Source: Pedosphaera parvula Ellin514 (lineage in GTDB: Bacteria; Verrucomicrobiota; Verrucomicrobiia; Limisphaerales; Pedosphaeraceae). From it: a stretch of DNA of 64,000 nucleotides. The position numbers and the translations under genes are program-made. This document shows, one piece after another, positions 17,156-25,730 of the stretch. The stretch is taken from positions 1 through 64,000 of the forward strand of contig NZ_ABOX02000041.1 of NCBI RefSeq assembly GCF_000172555.1, given 5' to 3'. The number at the start of each line of letters is the position of its first letter. The first letter of the stretch is position 1. The notes under the pieces are model-generated. The model made no database searches. It had not been told where the DNA came from and worked only from the letters and a program-made list of their open reading frames with translations.

Positions 17156-18670
17156 CTAACCGGCCTTGATGACAATCAATGTTCGATCATCGTGCGGTGG
17201 GATATCTGCGGTGAATTGGCGAAGTCGTTCAAAGATGCTCTGCAATATTTTATCCGCATTTTCGTGTGCGACGTTTTTGATGGTGTTAATCAACCGATCA
17301 CGACCGAATTCCTCATCTTCACCATTCAGTGCTTCAGTAATGCCGTCGGTATAAAGGGTGATTATATCTCCCGGAAGCAACGGCAATTTGCATTCTTCCA
17401 AACGCTCGTCGAGTCGATGAATCCGGTCCATGCCCACCGCCATTCCTTTTGGAGCGATCACATCCATAACCCCGGTATTTGCGTGGTACCAAAGTACAGG
17501 ATCATGACCTGCACGCACGAAGGTAAAGGTCCGATTATTTGTGTCCAGAATTCCGTAAAGGATGGTGACAAACATATCCTCGCGCAAATCGGGTATGACT
17601 GACTCGTGCACATGTTGCAAAACCTCCGTTGGAGATTCACTTAATCGCGCCTGCGCGCGGATGGCAGAACGGCAGATCGTCATCACCAGCGCGCTGGGTA
17701 TGGCCTTCCCGGAGACATCGGCGATGACGATTCCTACCCTCGAATCGTTCAGGGGAAGAAAATCGTAATAATCTCCACCCACATGACGCGCCGGGAGGTT
17801 GTAGCCCTCGATTTGGAAATTCTTCACCGAAGGAGCATGGCCAGGGAGCAACATTTTCTGTATCTCACTGGCCACGCGCAAATCGCTGTCCAACTGTTTT
17901 TGTTGGGCTTCAAGGGTGTAAAGCGTGGCATTATACAGGGAGATCGCTGCATGATCCGCCAGCGAGTCGAGTAGAAAAAGATCGTTGGCATTAAAGTAAT
18001 CTGCAGCTTCAGCTTTTTCCTTGTTAACCACGGCCATCACGCCGAGAACTTCATCCTTAAACTTTAGCGGGATGAAAATGGCAGTCCTGGTCTGTAACTC
18101 AGGGATTTCATGCTGAACCAGGCGGGGATCCCGCAATCCATCCTGGATGAGCACTGGCTTGCCACTGCGGGCCACCTCGCCAATAATTCCTTCGCGCAGG
18201 CGAACCCTTTGTGACTTTACAAGTTGTTCCAAACTGGTCTCCGAAGCCGGAGATTGCGCCTTGACCGTCTCAGGAATTGGCAGGGCAGGGGGAAAAGGAC
18301 CGATGACAACCTCCGCCTGAAGATATTGCTTTTCCTTATCAAAGAGAAAGACCGCGCCAGCCGCAGCCTGGGTAGTGGTTACGGAAAAGTTGGCAATCAT
18401 GTAGAGCAACTCGTCGAGATTGATTCCTTCGGTGAACGCTTCGCCCAGATCGTGTAGAAAATCGAGAATGTATTTCCGACTCTTATTCAACAACTCCACC
18501 TTTTTGACCAACTCGCGATTTCTGCGCTTTCGCTCGGTCAATTTCCAGGCCTGCAAAGCGAGGATCGCGATACTAAGGAGAACAATGGAAGCCAGGATCT
18601 CAGATTCAATGGCAACCGTGCCGAGGGCAGGTAAAAATGTTACAGCCTCATGTGGCGCTTTGAAGATCAC
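17156..18670 (-). CDS. GAF-domain PP2C/SpoIIE serine phosphatase (RsbU-like)
   Basis: It would dephosphorylate a phospho-STAS anti-sigma antagonist in a partner-switching pathway. The 504 aa contain an N-terminal membrane anchor (about 20-41) and a short coiled coil (RKRRNRELVKKVELLNKSRK). A GAF domain follows at about 65-245, then the SpoIIE-type phosphatase domain from about 285, with metal-binding Asp motifs GGDYYDF, IADVSGK, YTDGITEA and DDRTLIVIK. It begins with GTG overlapping the STAS gene stop by 4 bases (GTGA), which implies translational coupling. No HATPase (anti-sigma kinase) is nearby. Confidence 0.9.
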   Translation of the reverse strand: MIFKAPHEAVTFLPALGTVAIESEILASIVLLSIAILALQAWKLTERKRRNRELVKKVELLNKSRKYILDFLHDLGEAFTEGINLDELLYMIANFSVTTTQAAAGAVFLFDKEKQYLQAEVVIGPFPPALPIPETVKAQSPASETSLEQLVKSQRVRLREGIIGEVARSGKPVLIQDGLRDPRLVQHEIPELQTRTAIFIPLKFKDEVLGVMAVVNKEKAEAADYFNANDLFLLDSLADHAAISLYNATLYTLEAQQKQLDSDLRVASEIQKMLLPGHAPSVKNFQIEGYNLPARHVGGDYYDFLPLNDSRVGIVIADVSGKAIPSALVMTICRSAIRAQARLSESPTEVLQHVHESVIPDLREDMFVTILYGILDTNNRTFTFVRAGHDPVLWYHANTGVMDVIAPKGMAVGMDRIHRLDERLEECKLPLLPGDIITLYTDGITEALNGEDEEFGRDRLINTIKNVAHENADKILQSIFERLRQFTADIPPHDDRTLIVIKAG

Positions 18671-19209
18671 GAACCGGTTTTGTTTCGCTTCAAATCTTCC
18701 GTTAGAAACTGGGCCACATCCTTAAAGCGTGGCACATTGGCAGGAGAAATTTCCATCAAAGTCTTGTGCGCTTCCAGGCAGTTGAGCGTGACCTCATCAC
18801 GGGTTGTTTTTACCGGGGGCGGAATATGTGTGGAAGCCTCCTTGGGTAGTTCAAAAGTCCCGTTTACCACTTTGAACAAATGTATCACACCCAGGTTTTC
18901 AAGAAGTTCGGCAATGCGCGTATTAGGATTGAGGAGTTCAATCGCCCTGCCGTTTGGCGTCCCATCCGGAACCTCTGGCGATGGCGCCGTGGCTTTCAAT
19001 CCAAAGCCCGCCAACACTCCCAGAAAGGTGCTATCCATCAGCAGGCAATCCGTGAGATCCAAAATGAAACACGAAAATCCCTTCTGTAGCAGTTCATTGA
19101 CCACGGTCTTGAAGTCAATGCTCGACGTGAAATTCGCGCGCCCAATGATCTTGATGCAGGCTAACTGCCCGGACGCAAAAACCATTAGTTTGGCCGAGGG
19201 TGTACTCAT
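18667..19209 (-). CDS. STAS-domain anti-sigma factor antagonist-like protein
   Basis: A protein of 180 aa. The N-terminal ~100 residues match a STAS fold: FASGQLACIKIIGRANF, then FILDLTDCLLMDSTFLGVLAGF, which carries the conserved Asp-Ser that is phosphorylated in SpoIIAA/RsbV proteins. A longer C-terminal extension with CLEAHKTLMEISPANVPRF follows. It is the upstream partner of the PP2C phosphatase (4-bp overlap), so the phosphatase likely acts on this protein. It starts at ATG 19209. Confidence 0.85.
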   Translation of the reverse strand: MSTPSAKLMVFASGQLACIKIIGRANFTSSIDFKTVVNELLQKGFSCFILDLTDCLLMDSTFLGVLAGFGLKATAPSPEVPDGTPNGRAIELLNPNTRIAELLENLGVIHLFKVVNGTFELPKEASTHIPPPVKTTRDEVTLNCLEAHKTLMEISPANVPRFKDVAQFLTEDLKRNKTGS

Positions 19210-19313
19210 ATCAGGAGCCGCTTTTTACAAACCAATATGGGATTGACACTTGTATCAGTCAAGGCCGGTCGGCCTGTTCCCAGATCATTTTCCAGGTTTA
19301 TCATCTTTGTCAT

Positions 19314-20459
19314 TTATGCTCGAAGCGGTTGTTTCGCTGAACCCACAATTTCTATCAGAGTCTGTTGCAAAATTAAAGCCTCATCCAGGCTGCTGGATAT
19401 CAGCCGTTGATTGCACTTCAAAAGGAGATCCATTGCCCTGATTAATTCCGGCTGGCTATAACGTTGCGACTGGGGGAAAGCCTTGAACAGAATGTACGGA
19501 TTAATCGAAAGCGGATTAAATCTCTTATCCTCAGGCAGTTTTTCCACCGGAACCCGTTCCAACTGTGCTTTAAAACGTTGATAATCCTGTGCCGGTTTTA
19601 TCCAACCTTCGCGCACCATCTCCTTCAGCAGAATCATCGCCCGCACCTTGCTGATCAACCCGTACAAAAGTCCAATCTCCGACTTCTGCGAATCAAATTT
19701 CATCTCCCAAAGTTCCTCATCCAACCGGCGTAACAACTTGGGCAAGTCACGATCTCCCAGGGCATCTCCCAGGGCAAATGCACGAGCTGATTTATTCCGC
19801 GTGCAAATCGCCGCCACGTCATCCAGTTCAATGTCACGGCGTTCGCCTACATAAAGCGCGAGCTTTTCCGCTTCACTATTCAACTGCCTTGCGCTCGGCC
19901 CAACGTTGGCAACCAGCTCCGCCAAAGCCTCATCAGAAATCTCCTTCTTTAACCCGCGTAACGTCTGCAACGCCATCGTCTCGGCCTGCTGCATCCAATC
20001 CTTGTCATCGATCGACAACCCCGCGAACGATTCCACTTCACCCAATTTATCGATGGTTTTGTAAAAGACCTTGCGTTTGTCCACCTTGCCGGCACTGATC
20101 AACAAGCGCACATTGCCCCAGGAAAAATCCTTCAGTTCCTGCGCCAGTTCACCCAGGGTCTCGGTAACTGCTTGTGCGCTGGCGGCCCTTTCGTCTCCTA
20201 AAAAATTGCAGTTCTGCAACCAGACCGCCTTGCCTCCGCCAAAAAATGGCAGGGTTTGCAATGCTTCCCGCAGTCGGGCAATGACTTTGAGCGCCTCGCC
20301 GCTGTTCGATACACCCGCATCGATCATCTCATGATCCATGCCGCCCAATTCCTGGGACCATTGCTGAAAAAGCTGTTTGGCGCGCTGCTTGACGGCGAAC
20401 TCATCATCACCACAGACGAGGACCAGGGACGCGGGCTGCTTGGCAGCTGAAGAGGGCAT
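19314..20459 (-). CDS. holA: DNA polymerase III subunit delta
   Basis: A clamp-loader subunit that opens the beta sliding clamp. The protein is 381 aa, near family length. The N-terminal LVLVCGDDEFAVKQRAKQLF matches the HolA start, followed by AVWLQNCNFLGD, the VGPSARQLNSEAEKLALYVG motif and the C-terminal helical collar (SQRYSQPELIRAMDLLLKCN). No Walker A is present, as expected for delta. The bifunctional-nuclease-family gene lies 5 bp upstream on the same strand. Confidence 0.9.
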   Translation of the reverse strand: MPSSAAKQPASLVLVCGDDEFAVKQRAKQLFQQWSQELGGMDHEMIDAGVSNSGEALKVIARLREALQTLPFFGGGKAVWLQNCNFLGDERAASAQAVTETLGELAQELKDFSWGNVRLLISAGKVDKRKVFYKTIDKLGEVESFAGLSIDDKDWMQQAETMALQTLRGLKKEISDEALAELVANVGPSARQLNSEAEKLALYVGERRDIELDDVAAICTRNKSARAFALGDALGDRDLPKLLRRLDEELWEMKFDSQKSEIGLLYGLISKVRAMILLKEMVREGWIKPAQDYQRFKAQLERVPVEKLPEDKRFNPLSINPYILFKAFPQSQRYSQPELIRAMDLLLKCNQRLISSSLDEALILQQTLIEIVGSAKQPLRA

Positions 20460-20464
20460 TCGGT

Positions 20465-20923
20465 TTATTCCAACTCGCCACCATTTTCATTGATGCGATC
20501 CAGCACTTCAGTCATATCTTCGACCTGTTCGAAGAGCGGGGCGGAGACGAAAATGGGACGTTTTTGAGCAGTGGCCATCGCGATGCAATCACTTGGACGG
20601 GCATCAATCTCCACAATTTTCCGGGCCAGTTCATTCTGCTGATTTAGAATCAGCCGGGCAAAGTAAGTCGAGTTCTTTAACTCCGTGATGATCACCCGAT
20701 CCACCGAGATGTTGAAGCCCTTCAAAATGTTGGCAATCAAGTCGTGTGTCAGCGGGCGTTCCTTGGGCGTTTCGCGAAGAAACATGCCAATGATCTGCCC
20801 CATGGCCGGTTCCACGTTGATGACAAAAACCTTATCGTCATTACCAACGAAGAGTGCGCAACCACTGGGAGCAGGCAAAATCCCACGAATTTGCACTGGC
20901 ACGACATCATTCTTCATAACCAC
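20465..20923 (-). CDS. bifunctional nuclease family protein (DUF151)
   Basis: A protein of 152 aa. The DUF151 core is evident: LFVGNDDKVFVINVEPAMG, then RPLTHDLIANILKGFN, then ARKIVEIDARPSDCIAMATA, ending in the acidic tail common to the family. Plant and bacterial members have reported DNase/RNase activity, but the role here is uncertain. Its stop is 5 bp before holA, so the two form an operon. It starts at ATG 20923. Confidence 0.9.
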   Translation of the reverse strand: MVMKNDVVPVQIRGILPAPSGCALFVGNDDKVFVINVEPAMGQIIGMFLRETPKERPLTHDLIANILKGFNISVDRVIITELKNSTYFARLILNQQNELARKIVEIDARPSDCIAMATAQKRPIFVSAPLFEQVEDMTEVLDRINENGGELE

Positions 20924-21145
20924 AGTTTATGACTTAAATTTGAAAAAACAAGCCTTCGTCACGCAATTGGATGGTCCAGTGAGGCAATGGGTTCTACTCG
21001 ATTCCTTAACCTTTATTAGGCTGAAATTCCCGTTGTGGGCCTCACGCCGGCTATCAGCCAAATCATTCCGGGATACCGGCAAAGGCATGGCTCACAACTG
21101 GTCACCAACAATTTTCACACGCATGGTTTATCCAGAAGCAGCAGT

Positions 21146-21616
21146 TCAGTCGATCGGTCTTGGAAAGAGTTGCTTAAAATTAAAAGCGTGGGGAGTTGGC
21201 CCGTTTTGATGCAGCGAGAGGAGCCTCGTCGCGGAATCCTGGATGCTGGGAGTCGCCCCGGCTGAAATCCACCAGAGCGCAAGTTGTGGCTTCTCGAAGT
21301 GTGTCATCCAGGCTTGCTGTTCACGGAGCATCTCGATGTGATTGGTGCGGTAAACGTAATTCTTCAAATCTTCGACAGTTTCCCAAACCGACATGTTGTA
21401 GAAAAGCCGCTCGGGTTCAAACGGGGTGAAATAGGTTTTCAACACGCGTAGTGCCTCGGGAGTCGCCTGTGCGCCGGGCAGTCGCCAGACGAAGCCGGAA
21501 CTATTTTCAGCAAGCTGATTCATCTCATCGATGCGGTCGACAAGTTTGGACATCACAGGGTCGCTGGGAGCGGTTCGCATCCGGGCGATGTTCACTTGAG
21601 CGAGGTGATAGTCCAT
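21146..21616 (-). CDS. DUF3291 family protein
   Basis: A protein of about 156 aa from ATG 21616 (MDYHLAQVNIARMR), which sits 2 bp after the upstream gene's stop. An upstream in-frame start would overlap that gene. DUF3291 features include the dimeric-barrel start LAQVNIARM, then SSGFVWRLPG, the central FYNMSVWETVEDLKNYVYR and LALWWISAG near the end. Such ferredoxin-like barrels resemble small monooxygenases, but no activity is established. Cotranscription with the 199-aa gene at 21619-22218 is likely. Confidence 0.85.
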   Translation of the reverse strand: MDYHLAQVNIARMRTAPSDPVMSKLVDRIDEMNQLAENSSGFVWRLPGAQATPEALRVLKTYFTPFEPERLFYNMSVWETVEDLKNYVYRTNHIEMLREQQAWMTHFEKPQLALWWISAGATPSIQDSATRLLSLHQNGPTPHAFNFKQLFPRPID

Positions 21617-21618
21617 TT

Positions 21619-22218
21619 TCAATATTTTACTGGTTCGAGCTTTAGCGAATTGAGGTTCAACCAAAATGGATGCCCCGGTGAAAGCAGCGCGTTGCGCGAA
21701 CTGCCGCTGCCATCGTCGGTCGATACCGTCATCAGGATGCGATTGTCATCCTCAGAGATGCAATCCAAATGGTGAACAGAGGACTTCTTTCCATTATTTA
21801 AATCCTCCAGCTCCCTGGCGGTCAGGAGTGGATGCGGAACCAGTGTGCCCAAAGGCGCAGGTTTGTCCGGAATATCGAATCGCACCAGCGAGGAGTAATC
21901 GCTTAACCCGGGTGTGGTGGGCTTTTGCACAATCAGGTAAACCACGCGACCGTTGCTATTGATAAGGGGACTGGCGCAGGCATGACCCTGGGGAGGTTCA
22001 AAAACAAACTTATCGTTGCCGCGCATAAACTCGACCTTGCCCCGAAGTTTGCCTCCCAATGTCACTTTCAGCCCGCCCGCAGTTGCCGTGGCTGGCATGG
22101 TGAAGGAGTGTCCAGCCGCGTACTTTTTCAGGCCAAATCCCAGGAGCATGACACTCGCAACGCCGAGAATAAAGGTGCAGGCGACACCAGCAGCGAAACC
22201 AAGGAAAAAGTTTTTCAT
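21619..22218 (-). CDS. hypothetical membrane-anchored protein, 199 aa
   Basis: An N-terminal hydrophobic helix (about residues 4-30, LGFAAGVACTFILGVASVML) acts as anchor or signal. The rest is a soluble, probably periplasmic domain with beta-rich stretches (GGLKVTLGGKLRGKVEF; RVVYLIVQKPTTPGL). I recognise no family. It starts at ATG 22218 and is followed within 2 bp by the DUF3291 gene, suggesting a two-gene operon. Confidence 0.65.
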   Translation of the reverse strand: MKNFFLGFAAGVACTFILGVASVMLLGFGLKKYAAGHSFTMPATATAGGLKVTLGGKLRGKVEFMRGNDKFVFEPPQGHACASPLINSNGRVVYLIVQKPTTPGLSDYSSLVRFDIPDKPAPLGTLVPHPLLTARELEDLNNGKKSSVHHLDCISEDDNRILMTVSTDDGSGSSRNALLSPGHPFWLNLNSLKLEPVKY

Positions 22219-22648
22219 AAATCGAGCAAGATCACCGACGCACTCTTTTCGTCAGGGTGCTGATGAGAGAGAATGGCGTCAACATGAAATTGCCTGCAAA
22301 TTCGGCGGTGAGATAATGAATCGTTCTATTGATTTCATTCGAAATCGACGCTGATCGCGATTTGACAGAGTCTGGATATCACAGTAATTTCCGGCTACTT
22401 CACACCAGTTGTAGCACATTCACAAAGACGTCTGGATTCTCGAACCTCAGATTGACTCTCGTTGCATTGGTTTCCCCAATGTCTAGTTAGGCTCAGTCAC
22501 AAATTTTGTGCTCGGACGAAGTCGAATGCGACTCTCCCGGCATAATCGGCAGGACCATGACCCACCTTTCTCACCAGCGGATCGAACTGGCAGTACCCCG
22601 TGGTTTTGAAACAAACCCATAAACTGAAAAAATCGAAAAGGCAAATCA
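22219..22648. other. 430-bp intergenic region between divergent genes
   Basis: No ORF here is convincing on either strand. It must contain the promoters of the minus-strand 199-aa gene and of the plus-strand propeller gene at 22649. I looked for c-di-GMP and other common riboswitch cores and found none I could defend. AAAGGCAAATCA just before ATG 22649 is a weak Shine-Dalgarno. Confidence 0.4.
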
Positions 22649-24376
22649 ATGAAGACCGCAATCAATAAAGACAATGGATTCATAAAAAAAGCCGTCCGGC
22701 TTTTATCCGTTGGCATCATCGCAGCGACCTGGCTTGGCGCCTCGCAGCGCGCGGACGCCACACTTGTCAGCCACATCAATCCCTGCACGGCCCGCACTTC
22801 CGATGGCCGCTTGACCGTGTTTGCCATAGGCGTCGGCACCGCCGGAACACTCTATCAAAATTATCAGACCTCTCCTGGCGGTTCGTGGTCCGGCTGGGTT
22901 GCCATGGGCTCTGGCAACACTTGGAATCCCTATTCAATTCCAGCGGTCGGCGTCAATGCGGATGGCCGTTTGGAAGTCTTCGTCGTCGGCACGGACGGCA
23001 CGATCAACCATATCTGGCAAAAGACCGCCGGCAGCAGTGCCGCTTCCAATTGGTCCACCTTCAACACCTTCAGTTCGCATGTCAGCACGACAGCCAAGCT
23101 CGCGGTTGGCAAGTGGGCCAATGGAGTGCTCGATCTCTTCGTCGTCGGTACTGATGGCGTTCTTTATGAGAGTCACCAAAACACTCCCAACGGCACCTGG
23201 AGCGGATGGTCCAGCCTGGGCGGAAGCTGGTCGCAGGACAATGACATCGCGATTGCAAACGATGCGAATGGCGAACTGGAAATATTCATGGTCGGCAACA
23301 CCGGCAATCTCTACAACAACTGGCAAACCTCGGCCAACAGCACCAGCTGGCACGGCTGGAATGATCTGAGCGGCGCAATCTCGCAAACCGTCCGCGTCGC
23401 CGCTGCCCGTAATCACAATGGAACAATTGAGGTCTTCACCATTGGCACCGATGGGGTCGCTTATACAAAGAGCCAGACGGGCCAGAACACCCATACCGTA
23501 TGGACCGCTTGGAACAGTTTGGGCGGAAGTTGGAACACCCTGGTCAAGCCGGTAGTGGTCGCCGATCAAAATGGCGCCCTCGAATTGTTCCTCGTCGGCA
23601 ACACTGGCAATGTGTATCATAATTACCAAACCGGTTTCTCCACATTCCCCACCGGTTCGTCCCCTTGGTTCAAGTATCCGATCTGCGTGCCATTCGGCAA
23701 TCCGAACTATGACGTGCAATATGGCGGCGCGCATGATGAAGATGTGCAGACTCCGCTCGACACTCCCATTACATCCATTGTTAGCGGCACGGTATCCAGC
23801 ATTGATACACCGTCATGGGGTTGGGAAATTGGCATCCAAGTGGATCAACCCGCCAACGCCGCGTATTTTGCCTATCTGCATTTGGGTGCCGTTAACCCGG
23901 CTCTCTCGGTCGGTTCATACGTGGCCGTCGGTGATTTAATCGCCTATTCGGGCGGAGCTAATTCCCAGGCTATGCTTGATGGTAAAACCACCACTCCGTT
24001 TGGACCGCAGTTCATCAATGATCCCTCCCAGAGCAGTCAACCTCAAACCGGCTTCGCGTATATGTATGGCCCTGAATACGGAGTGGGTGCCGGTTGGACG
24101 CCATCGCCCGACTTCAACCTGGACCCCACGGCCACCCTGAACCAGACCATCGCCAATTACAACGCGGGAACATATGGGAAATACAACTGGTCCGGTTGGC
24201 AGAATCTCAACGGCAGTTTTACGCAAACCATCCGGCCTTGTGTCGGCGTCAACAACAGCGGAACGCTGCAAGTGTTCTTAAACATCGCCAACGGCGCGAT
24301 GGACACCGCCAACCAGACCGCGATCAACAGCACCACTTGGTCCAGTTGGACCAGCCTGGGTGGCACTTGGTATTAA
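22649..24376 (+). CDS. secreted tectonin/PLL-like beta-propeller protein with an inserted M23 (LytM)-like domain
   Basis: A 575-aa exported protein. The signal peptide at about 14-37 ends near ADA. Residues about 48-345 hold five ~50-residue propeller blades, each with a GxLEVFVVGTDGTIYHxWQT-like core and a WSGWxSLGG turn (for example GELEIFMVGNTGNLYNNWQT). A LytM/M23-like beta domain follows at about 345-505 (GGAHDEDVQTPLDTPITSI, AYFAYLHLG, LSVGSYVAVGDLIAYSGG). One further blade closes the C-terminus (about 510-575). The M23 first motif reads HxxD instead of HxxxD, and no HxH is found, so peptidase activity is doubtful. Blades of this type bind glycans in relatives. It is likely a cell-surface or wall-binding protein. 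Confidence 0.8.
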   Translation: MKTAINKDNGFIKKAVRLLSVGIIAATWLGASQRADATLVSHINPCTARTSDGRLTVFAIGVGTAGTLYQNYQTSPGGSWSGWVAMGSGNTWNPYSIPAVGVNADGRLEVFVVGTDGTINHIWQKTAGSSAASNWSTFNTFSSHVSTTAKLAVGKWANGVLDLFVVGTDGVLYESHQNTPNGTWSGWSSLGGSWSQDNDIAIANDANGELEIFMVGNTGNLYNNWQTSANSTSWHGWNDLSGAISQTVRVAAARNHNGTIEVFTIGTDGVAYTKSQTGQNTHTVWTAWNSLGGSWNTLVKPVVVADQNGALELFLVGNTGNVYHNYQTGFSTFPTGSSPWFKYPICVPFGNPNYDVQYGGAHDEDVQTPLDTPITSIVSGTVSSIDTPSWGWEIGIQVDQPANAAYFAYLHLGAVNPALSVGSYVAVGDLIAYSGGANSQAMLDGKTTTPFGPQFINDPSQSSQPQTGFAYMYGPEYGVGAGWTPSPDFNLDPTATLNQTIANYNAGTYGKYNWSGWQNLNGSFTQTIRPCVGVNNSGTLQVFLNIANGAMDTANQTAINSTTWSSWTSLGGTWY

Positions 24377-24398
24377 ATTAAGACTCAATCAATTTTCC

Positions 24399-24422
24399 GC
24401 GCAACCGCCTGGCCGGTTGCGC
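24399..24422 (+). terminator. strong stem-loop after the propeller gene
   Basis: GCGCAACCG (24399-24407) pairs perfectly with CGGTTGCGC (24414-24422) over a 6-base loop, 22 bp after the propeller stop codon. No T run follows, so it may act as an mRNA 3' stabiliser or a weak terminator rather than a classic intrinsic one. Confidence 0.5.
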
Positions 24423-24622
24423 AGGAGATGTGCGATTGTTGCTGTGGGTAGGGCCGCGTCACTCCGTGCGCGCCGCACTGAACTGGCCCGCGATCCAATA
24501 TGAATTTTCGTCTCATCCGCGTACGCGGGCCTACCACCCAATCCTACCACAACCTCCGGGATCACCCGCCCATTCCGGGGACAGCAATCGGTACCATCGG
24601 CGCTCCCACCCGCGCAAACGAC

Positions 24623-25141
24623 TCACTCTGCCAAGGCTTTCCAATCTCGATAGGCTTGTGCCATTTCCAACGCCGCGATTTCCGGCGGTACCCTTCCGAC
24701 GCCTGTGGCCAGACCTGGACAGTAGATATGCGAACAAAGGTCAGGATGTTGGCGTGCGATGCGAAGGACGGCGCGCATGGCGCGTTGGCAGTTCAGGCTC
24801 TCTACCATTTCCGGCATCACCATTGTGGGCGCAACAATCAGATGCGGAATGCGCGGATTGCCGGTTGGGACAATGATGCAGGCACCGACCGGGAGAAGCC
24901 CTTCAGGACGAACAGCAATGGCTGCTTGCACGGTTTTCTCAATTTCCAGACCAAAGAAATCTCTGTATGCGGCATCGATACCACCATCCATAAAACCGTA
25001 ACTGTTCGCAGGCGAGACGATGCAGCCGTGAGCGACGTTCAAGAGATCACCATGTTGAATTTCAACTTCCGGAAAGTCTGCGAAGGCATCAAACCAGGCG
25101 TTTACAAGGGCTGGGTTAATACCGATGAGATGGAGATGCAT
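24623..25141 (-). CDS. macro-domain protein
   Basis: A single macro domain of about 172 aa, a fold that binds or hydrolyses ADP-ribose and its derivatives. The hallmark SPANSYGFMDGGIDAAYRDF lies near residues 42-61, and the second phosphate loop is YCPGLATGVGRVP near the C-terminus. ATG at 25141 (MHLHLIGINPAL) fits the domain start. An upstream start at 25177 would add 12 residues. It lies 66 bp after a dual-specificity phosphatase gene on the same strand. Whether it de-ADP-ribosylates proteins or only binds is not decidable here. Confidence 0.88.
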   Translation of the reverse strand: MHLHLIGINPALVNAWFDAFADFPEVEIQHGDLLNVAHGCIVSPANSYGFMDGGIDAAYRDFFGLEIEKTVQAAIAVRPEGLLPVGACIIVPTGNPRIPHLIVAPTMVMPEMVESLNCQRAMRAVLRIARQHPDLCSHIYCPGLATGVGRVPPEIAALEMAQAYRDWKALAE

Positions 25142-25207
25142 AGGCGATCTAACGAACATAATTTGTTTGCCAAACAATCAATAGAGAAAGGTTATAAAGC
25201 AGACAAA

Positions 25208-25714
25208 TTAAAGCGAAGCATTTTGTTCAAATTGTTCAAGAAATTGGATTTGGCGCTGAGTTTCAATGGCAACCCTTTCGACCGAGCGGATAGTGGTGAT
25301 TGCGGACTGGGCTGAGGCGCCATGCGAGATGAGGTAGGCGCCGAGAAGGGTGCCGGTGCGGCCAAGGCCGGCTTCACAGTGCACGGCGACAGGATGGTTT
25401 TGTGAATGTTGCTCGTTGACGTAGCGGACAAATTCAGCAGCCTGTTCGTGTGTGGGAGGAAACCCATCAGGAACGGGCAGGCAAATAAAAGCAAATCCAG
25501 CGGATGCGTAGACCGAGGAATCAGAAGTCAGGTTAATGAGCGAGACAACCGCGCGTATGCCTGCGGAGTGGAGGAGTGGCAAGTCGTCCTCAAATGCCGA
25601 CAATGGTCCGCCGTGATTCATGCGACGTTCGGGATGAATGAACGGCATGGGCATGCCTGCGAGCAGATTGGGAATGGCCCACCAGAGGAGGTTATTTGGG
25701 GTTGATGAATTCAT
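25208..25714 (-). CDS. dual-specificity/tyrosine protein phosphatase
   Basis: Cytoplasmic, 168 aa. The active-site P-loop HCEAGLGRTG is at residues 112-121, with nucleophile Cys113 and Arg119. A plausible general-acid Asp83 sits in VPDGFPPT. It belongs to the cysteine phosphatase superfamily (DSP/PTP), and the substrate is unknown. It sits 16 bp after a DUF4262 gene and 66 bp before a macro-domain gene, all in one direction, which suggests a three-gene unit. Confidence 0.88.
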   Translation of the reverse strand: MNSSTPNNLLWWAIPNLLAGMPMPFIHPERRMNHGGPLSAFEDDLPLLHSAGIRAVVSLINLTSDSSVYASAGFAFICLPVPDGFPPTHEQAAEFVRYVNEQHSQNHPVAVHCEAGLGRTGTLLGAYLISHGASAQSAITTIRSVERVAIETQRQIQFLEQFEQNASL

Positions 25715-25730
25715 GGCTGATGCTCGCAGT

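Noticed and set aside
17105-17602. Plus-strand frame of 165 codons opposite the PP2C C-terminus
   Set aside because: It is an antisense shadow of the phosphatase catalytic motifs.
22219-22648. Riboswitch (c-di-GMP type) before the propeller gene
   Set aside because: No conserved core bases or pairing pattern of a known riboswitch class could be identified.
24500-25315. Plus-strand frame of 271 codons across the macro-domain gene and its flank
   Set aside because: It is opposite a clear macro domain with conserved ADP-ribose loops; the plus frame shows no domain.
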